Source: Scleromatobacter sp045810285 (GTDB taxonomy: Bacteria; Pseudomonadota; Gammaproteobacteria; Burkholderiales; Burkholderiaceae_C). Taken from it: a DNA stretch of 24,419 nt. The DNA lies in contig JBJMWE010000354.1 of assembly GCA_045810285.1 (NCBI GenBank), positions 1 to 24,419 of the forward strand, written 5' to 3'. Below are positions 20,291 through 24,419 of this stretch, in pieces. Each line of letters starts with the position of its first letter. The stretch's first letter is position 1. A program made the translations under genes and the position numbers. The notes beneath the pieces are model-generated. The model was not told the origin of the DNA. It worked only from the letters and a program-made list of their open reading frames with translations, and searched no databases.

Positions 20291-21532
20291 ATGGCCACGA
20301 CCTCCCCTTCCACGCCCGCCGCCGCCTTCTCGCCGTACCAGAAGGTGGTCGTCAGCCTGCTGGCCGTGCTGCAGTTCGCCGTCATCATCGACTTCATGCT
20401 GATGGCGCCGCTGGGGGTGTGGATCATGCCGGCGCTGTCGATCACCACCCAGCAGTTCGGCCTGGCCGTGTCGGCCTACGCGTTCAGCGCCGGCATCTCG
20501 GGCTTCGTGTCCGCGAGCTTCGCCGACCGCTTCGACCGCAAGAAGCTGCTGATGGTCTTCTACGCGGGCTTCCTGCTGGGCACGCTCGGATGCGGGCTCG
20601 CGCCGACGTACGAGCTGCTGCTGGCCGCGCGCGTGTTCACCGGCGTCTTCGGCGGCGTGATCGGCTCGATCGTGCTGGCGATCGCCACCGACCTGTTCGA
20701 GGTGTCGCTGCGCGGGCGCGTCATGGGCCTGATCCAGACGGCCTTCGCCGCGAGCCAGGTGCTGGGGCTGCCCACCGGCGTCCTGCTGGTCGAGCACTGG
20801 AACTGGCACGGGCCGTTCCTCGTGCTGGCGGCCATCGGGCTGGTGGGGCTGGCCGTGATCGGGGTGGGCCTCAAGCCCGTCGCCGGCCACCTGGGCAAGC
20901 CGCAGGAGCACAGCCCGCTCATGCACCTGTGGCACACGCTGACCGAGCCGCGCCACCTGATGCCCTTCCTCACGGTGACGCTGCTGGCCACAGGCGGCTT
21001 CATGCTGATGCCGTTCAGCACGGCATTCTTGAACCACAACGTGGGCATCGCCACGGCCGACCTGCCGACCATCTATTTCTTCACCGGCCTGTGCACCATC
21101 GTGTTCGGCCCGTTGATCGGCAAGGCGGCCGACAAGGTCGGCAAGCTCAAGGTGTTCCTGTTCGGCAGCACGGTGACGATGACGATGGTGGTGCTCTACA
21201 CGCACCTCGGACACGTGCCGCTGTGGGTGGTGATCGCGGTCAACGTCGTGATGTTCGTGGGCATCTTCTCGCGCATGATCCCGTTCCAGGCGCTTTCCTC
21301 CCAGGTACCCGAGCCGACCCGGCGCGGCGCGTACAACGCGATCAGCTCGTCCATCCAGCAGGTGTCCGGCGGCGTCGCCTCGGCGGTGGCCGGCCTCATC
21401 GTCACGACCGGCGCGGACGGCCGCATCGAGCACTTCACCGTCGTCGGCTACGTCGTGGTCGGCACCACGCTCGTCGGCATGTGGCTCATGAGCCGCATCA
21501 ACCGCCAGCTGCAGGCGCGCGCGCCGGCGTAG
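20291..21532 (+). CDS. MFS transporter, DHA1-type
   Basis: A 413-residue major facilitator with about 12 hydrophobic segments. Motif A is seen between helices 2 and 3 as SFADRFDRKKLLM, and the helix 4 region has AARVFTGVFGGVIGSIVLAI, typical of AraJ-like DHA1 drug or sugar exporters. The cytoplasmic loop HLGKPQEHSPLMHLWHTL divides the two halves. Substrate not identifiable. The ATG at 20291 has no convincing Shine-Dalgarno; a TTAGAA -10-like element at 20266-20271 would give a short leader. Divergent from marR-hydrolase across the palindrome, hence a probable member of the same regulon. Stop is adjacent to the convergent small ORF. Confidence 0.9.
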   Translation: MATTSPSTPAAAFSPYQKVVVSLLAVLQFAVIIDFMLMAPLGVWIMPALSITTQQFGLAVSAYAFSAGISGFVSASFADRFDRKKLLMVFYAGFLLGTLGCGLAPTYELLLAARVFTGVFGGVIGSIVLAIATDLFEVSLRGRVMGLIQTAFAASQVLGLPTGVLLVEHWNWHGPFLVLAAIGLVGLAVIGVGLKPVAGHLGKPQEHSPLMHLWHTLTEPRHLMPFLTVTLLATGGFMLMPFSTAFLNHNVGIATADLPTIYFFTGLCTIVFGPLIGKAADKVGKLKVFLFGSTVTMTMVVLYTHLGHVPLWVVIAVNVVMFVGIFSRMIPFQALSSQVPEPTRRGAYNAISSSIQQVSGGVASAVAGLIVTTGADGRIEHFTVVGYVVVGTTLVGMWLMSRINRQLQARAPA

Positions 21533-21763
21533 CTAGCGCCTATCCGGCCGCGGGGGCCGGATGACGGGCATCTCGAAGTGCCGCCCGATGAGGGTGTGGG
21601 CGAACAGGTACTCGCGGCGCGAGCGGTCGCACAGTTCGTCGAGGTCGACGCAACCATCGGCGTCGCAGGGGAAGCTCAACGGCGACTGCTCGTCGACGAG
21701 GGGTTCGAAGTGGAGTTCGAACGCGAGGTCGGCGAAGGTGGTGGGCGATGTCGGGGCGGTCAT
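21533..21763 (-). CDS. Hypothetical 76-residue protein
   Basis: No family recognised. The acidic protein MTAPTSPTTFADLAFELHF... contains LSFPCDADGCVDLDELCDRSRREYLFAHTLIGRHFEMPVI, with three cysteines and no signal peptide or membrane segment. Third codon positions are almost all G or C, as in neighbouring genes, which supports real coding. The start at 21761-21763 has CTGGAG about 5 bases upstream. The stop codon abuts the MFS stop with no gap. Confidence 0.65.
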   Translation of the reverse strand: MTAPTSPTTFADLAFELHFEPLVDEQSPLSFPCDADGCVDLDELCDRSRREYLFAHTLIGRHFEMPVIRPPRPDRR

Positions 21764-21791
21764 GCTGGCTCCAGGGAGTCCGTTGCCGCCT

Positions 21792-21823
21792 GCTTGCAAG
21801 CGGCGGACCTGTCAGCGGACAGG
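21792..21823. promoter_or_regulatory. Two adjacent palindromes between small divergent genes
   Basis: GCTTGCAAGC (21792-21801) is a perfect 10-bp palindrome, and CCTGTC-AGCG-GACAGG (21808-21823) is a perfect 6-bp hairpin. They lie 29-60 bp upstream of the 76-residue gene, so they may be operators. The rest of the gap to 22014 shows no gene. Confidence 0.4.
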
Positions 21824-22014
21824 CCGTGCGCCCGTCGTCGGCGTCGGGAGTTCTCGACCGGCCGGACTTGAGAGGTGGAACGCGGGCAGATGGGGGTCGG
21901 ACGGGCGTCTTTTGTAGGACTGCACGCACGCGACGCTGCGATAACGTCTGGCTTCGCTGCACCCGGCCCGACGCCAAGATGCAGCCATCCCTCCCGCACA
22001 CGGTGGAAGACATC

Positions 22015-22188
22015 ATGACCACGACCCAGATCACCACGACCCCGGCCGACCTCCTCGAACCCCGCGAGGCCCAGGACGATGCGTTCCTGTCGCAGTTCGA
22101 CGACGAGGCCCTCGAGCAGGCCCTCAAGACCGTGCACTGGCACCCCAAGGACGTGAGCCAGTTCCTGCGCGCCGCCACGCGTCGTTGA
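22015..22188 (+). CDS. Hypothetical 57-residue acidic protein
   Basis: Not recognised. MTTTQITTTPADLLEPREAQ... has a Thr-rich start, an acidic middle (DDAFLSQFDDEALEQALK) and a basic end (FLRAATRR). Nearly every third codon base is G or C, which argues for real coding. The start chosen has GGTGGAAG just upstream; the in-frame ATG at 21979 would add 12 residues. The DDEALEQAL segment faintly resembles acidic leader peptides of modified peptides, but there is no GG cleavage motif, no Cys, and no modifying enzyme nearby. Confidence 0.6.
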   Translation: MTTTQITTTPADLLEPREAQDDAFLSQFDDEALEQALKTVHWHPKDVSQFLRAATRR

Positions 22189-22200
22189 GGGTCGGCGCGA

Positions 22201-22225
22201 ACGGGCCAGGCTCGCTCGCGCCCGT
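22201..22225. terminator. Weak bidirectional hairpin between convergent genes
   Basis: ACGGGC (22201-22206) pairs with GCCCGT (22220-22225), filling the 39-bp gap between the small plus-strand gene and the minus-strand MFS gene. There is no T run on either strand, so termination is only a guess. Confidence 0.35.
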
Positions 22226-22227
22226 CT

Positions 22228-23601
22228 TCAATGGGCGGCGAAGCCGCCTGCGGGCGCCGCACCGGCATCCGCCGGCGGGACCGGCCGGACCCAGCGCTTG
22301 ACCAGCAGCGCGAGCGCGGCCACCAGGCCCGGCAGCGCCACCACGGCGAAGATGCCGGCGAAGCTGAACTGCCGGCGCGTGAGTTCCGCCACCAGCAGCG
22401 AGCCCGCGATGCCGCCGAAGCGGCCGAAGCCCAGCATCCACGACACGCCCGTCGCGCGCCCCGCCGTCGGATAGAACGCCGCCGCCAGCGCCGGCAGCGA
22501 GGACTGCGCGGTATTCATGAACGCGCCGCCCAGGAACACCACCAGCACGAGGAAGCCCACCTGTCCCGCCGCCTGGCCGATCAGCCAGATCAGCAGCGAC
22601 GTGACGGCAAAGCCGATGGCGATGATCCAGTTGCCGTCGTAGCGGTCCATCAGCCAGCCCGCCAGCACCGCACCGCAGCCGCCCAGCGGGAACAGCGCCG
22701 CGATCAGCGTGGCCGACTTCGGATCGAGGCCCGCATCCTTGAACAGGATCGGCATCCAGTTGATCAGCGCGTAGAAGATCACCAGGCCCATGAAGTAGGC
22801 CACCCACAGCATCACCGAGCCGACCACGTACGGGCGCGACAGCACCAGCGCGATGCCGGCGCGGCCCCCGGCCGCCGGACGGCTCTCGCTCAGGCGGAAC
22901 GACGTCGCCGCCGCCGCGCTGGCGGAGATGCGCGCCAGCGCCGCGCGCACACGTTCGACCGGCTGCGCCCGCGCCACCATGAAGCGCACCGACTCCGGCA
23001 GCATCAGTGCCATCGCCACCGCCAGGCACAGCGGCGCCACGCCGCCGAGCGCCAGCACGCTGCGCCAGCCGAACTGCGGGATCATCCACGCCGCCAGGAA
23101 GCCGCCGAACGCGGCGCCCAGCGGGAAGCCGCAGAACATCGCGTTGGTGAGCGTTGCGCGCAGGCGTGCCGGGCAGTATTCGCTCATCAGCGTGACGGCG
23201 TTGGGCATCGCGGCGCCCAGGCCCAGGCCGGTGACGAAGCGCAGCGTGGTGAGCTGCTCCAGCGACTGCGAGAACGCGGATGCGAGGCAGGCCAGCGCGA
23301 AGAGTGCCACGGAGGCCACCAGCAGTCTCTTGCGTCCCAGCCAGTCGGCCAACGGGCCCGAGGACAGCGCGCCGGCGGCCAGGCCGAACAGCGCGGCGCT
23401 GAGCACGCCCTTGAGCGCCGGCTTGGCGATGCCCCATTCCTTGAGCAGCGACGGCGCGATGAAGCCGATGGCGGCGGTGTCGAAGCCGTCGGCCAGCACG
23501 ATCAGGAAACACAACCCGAAGATCGTCCACTGGAACGGCGAGAACCGGTGCTCGTCGAGGAAGGCCTGGACGTCGACGCTGGTGGGGGAGATGGAGGGCA
23601 T
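22228..23601 (-). CDS. MFS aromatic acid:H+ symporter-type transporter
   Basis: A 457-residue major facilitator of the AAHS family (PcaK/BenK/MhpT-like). The signature is in helix 1, VLADGFDTAAIGFIAPSLLKEWG, with the aspartates that AAHS importers need for aromatic acid uptake. Motif A is GPLADWLGRKRLLV, and the helix 8-9 loop has AGWLMDRYDGN. Helix 4 reads RFVTGLGLGAAMPNAVTLMSEYCPARLRAT, also typical. Likely substrate is 4-hydroxybenzoate or a relative; no catabolic gene is next to it to narrow this. The start ATG at 23599-23601 has only a weak ribosome site; upstream in-frame sequence lacks membrane-protein character. Confidence 0.92.
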   Translation of the reverse strand: MPSISPTSVDVQAFLDEHRFSPFQWTIFGLCFLIVLADGFDTAAIGFIAPSLLKEWGIAKPALKGVLSAALFGLAAGALSSGPLADWLGRKRLLVASVALFALACLASAFSQSLEQLTTLRFVTGLGLGAAMPNAVTLMSEYCPARLRATLTNAMFCGFPLGAAFGGFLAAWMIPQFGWRSVLALGGVAPLCLAVAMALMLPESVRFMVARAQPVERVRAALARISASAAAATSFRLSESRPAAGGRAGIALVLSRPYVVGSVMLWVAYFMGLVIFYALINWMPILFKDAGLDPKSATLIAALFPLGGCGAVLAGWLMDRYDGNWIIAIGFAVTSLLIWLIGQAAGQVGFLVLVVFLGGAFMNTAQSSLPALAAAFYPTAGRATGVSWMLGFGRFGGIAGSLLVAELTRRQFSFAGIFAVVALPGLVAALALLVKRWVRPVPPADAGAAPAGGFAAH

Positions 23602-23679
23602 GGCGTGTCTCGCGCTGCGTTGGAACTGCCGGCCCGCGGGACGGCGTCCTGTCTTGCGCGCAGTGTCCTTGCGCGAACA

Positions 23680-23732
23680 GGGACAGTCCCGCGGGGTTTC
23701 CCTCGGATGTTCGATTAGTCCAAGCGTTGGAC
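23680..23732. promoter_or_regulatory. Palindromes upstream of the aromatic transporter
   Basis: GGGAC-A-GTCCC (23680-23690) and GTCCAA-GCG-TTGGAC (23718-23732) are perfect inverted repeats. A minus-strand TAATCG -10-like sequence lies between them at 23711-23716. Placement about 80-130 bp before the start codon fits operator sites for a LysR- or IclR-type regulator not present in this window. Confidence 0.4.
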
Positions 23733-24419
23733 GCTTCTGTGCATTCGCGATGGGACGCGTCGCTGCAGCGCGCGGCGCCCTGCCCGCCAACGAATTCGGG
23801 AATCCGCTGCCGCCCATCTCCCGACAGGCGGCCCTCCCCAGGAAAGAGGTGCGGATCGATCACTGATTAGCAGGTCGCGTGCCAAACCAGCCGCTGCGAT
23901 GGAACCGTTGCCAATCCACGAGCGGCTGCCGTGGTGCGGACGGGCGCGCTGCCCGTCGGCGACGCCGAACGAAAGTCCGCAAAGCCGAAATTTGTCACAG
24001 CGTCGACGGCCGCAAAGTGTCGCTACATGGGGTCGAGTGACAAAACACGTCGCATTCCCGGCGCCGCACGCCCGCGCAACGCTGCTCGGCCGTGGCGCCT
24101 GGCGCGCGCCACGCGTGCCGGCTGAACGTTGACTGAGCGCGCGGTGTCGGTCGTGACACATTGTTCGGCGAACGTGTCGCCGGCCTCTTTTCGCCGCCTG
24201 ATCGAGCCCTTGCGCGAGGCCCGACTACCTGGCATTCCCTCACCGCCGCCACTCTTCCTGACGGCCGGCAACGGATGCCCAGCATGTCCATCACACCGCT
24301 CACCGCATCGTCGTCCGCCTCCGCCAGCATCCTGGCGCTGATCTGATCCAGGGCCCGGGCCTGCCGGCGCCTGTGCGCGCCTACGAGCGATGGCCCGGGC
24401 CGGATGCAAGCCTGCATCC
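23733..24419. other. About 690 bp without a convincing gene
   Basis: Open frames exist on both strands but none has a family match, good ribosome site or consistent codon use. Structure seen: TTTGTCAC (23991-23998) is inverted as GTGACAAA (24037-24044), and GTGACA recurs at 24153; GGCCCGGGCC occurs twice after 24350; GGATGCA-AGCC-TGCATCC forms a 7-bp hairpin at 24402-24419. It may hold the promoter region of a gene beyond the window edge, or gene remnants. Confidence 0.5.

Noticed and set aside
24276..24346. A short plus-strand frame MPSMSITPLTASSSASASILALI
   Set aside because: Ser/Ala low complexity, no ribosome site, and it ends after 23 codons.
1..24419. tRNA, rRNA, integrase, transposase or phage genes
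   Set aside because: None recognised on either strand; no typical tRNA TTCGA arm with matching acceptor stem was found by eye.

Overview
The window looks like a chromosomal segment of a very GC-rich betaproteobacterium in the order Burkholderiales, probably close to Comamonadaceae. The signs are a Porin_4-type outer-membrane porin, Coq7-type ubiquinone synthesis, IlvA, an Acinetobacter-like malonate decarboxylase gene order, strong G/C at third codon positions, and GC-rich intergenic repeats of a kind common in that family. No rRNA, tRNA, CRISPR array, insertion sequence or phage gene was recognised. The assignment rests on protein recognition from memory, not on a database search.

Region 1 (1-5073), housekeeping genes. 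It starts with a partly duplicated repeat and terminator block, then a porin (minus), coq7 (plus), an OsmC-family protein (minus) and ilvA (plus). The 441-bp gap between osmC and ilvA holds a promoter-like sequence and a very strong intrinsic terminator on the plus strand with no ORF between them: a candidate small RNA. A palindromic repeat family occurs before the porin terminator and again after ilvA.

Region 2 (5074-7793, minus strand). A Crp/Fnr-family regulator and an AI-2E-family permease with an unusual C-terminal domain of about 245 residues.

Region 3 (7893-18168), the main system. A minus-strand operon of about 9.4 kb runs dctP-dctQ-dctM-mdcA-mdcC-mdcD-mdcE-mdcG-mdcB-mdcH and is divergent from a GntR-family regulator. 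The TRAP transporter would import malonate (or a related dicarboxylate). MdcA/C/D/E form the biotin-independent malonate decarboxylase (malonyl-ACP to acetyl-ACP plus CO2). MdcB and MdcG make and attach the triphosphoribosyl-dephospho-CoA prosthetic group, and MdcH primes the ACP. Most junctions overlap by 1-4 bases. The exception is mdcG-mdcB, where three 63-bp tandem repeats encode a coupled 63-residue ORF with a Shine-Dalgarno plus ATG in every unit. This is the most unusual item in the window.

Region 4 (18169-24419), accessory metabolism. A DUF1428 protein; a MarR regulator overlapping an alpha/beta hydrolase, with an 18-bp palindromic operator; a DHA1-type MFS exporter; two small uncharacterised proteins; an aromatic-acid:H+ symporter-type MFS protein; and about 820 bp with no convincing gene.
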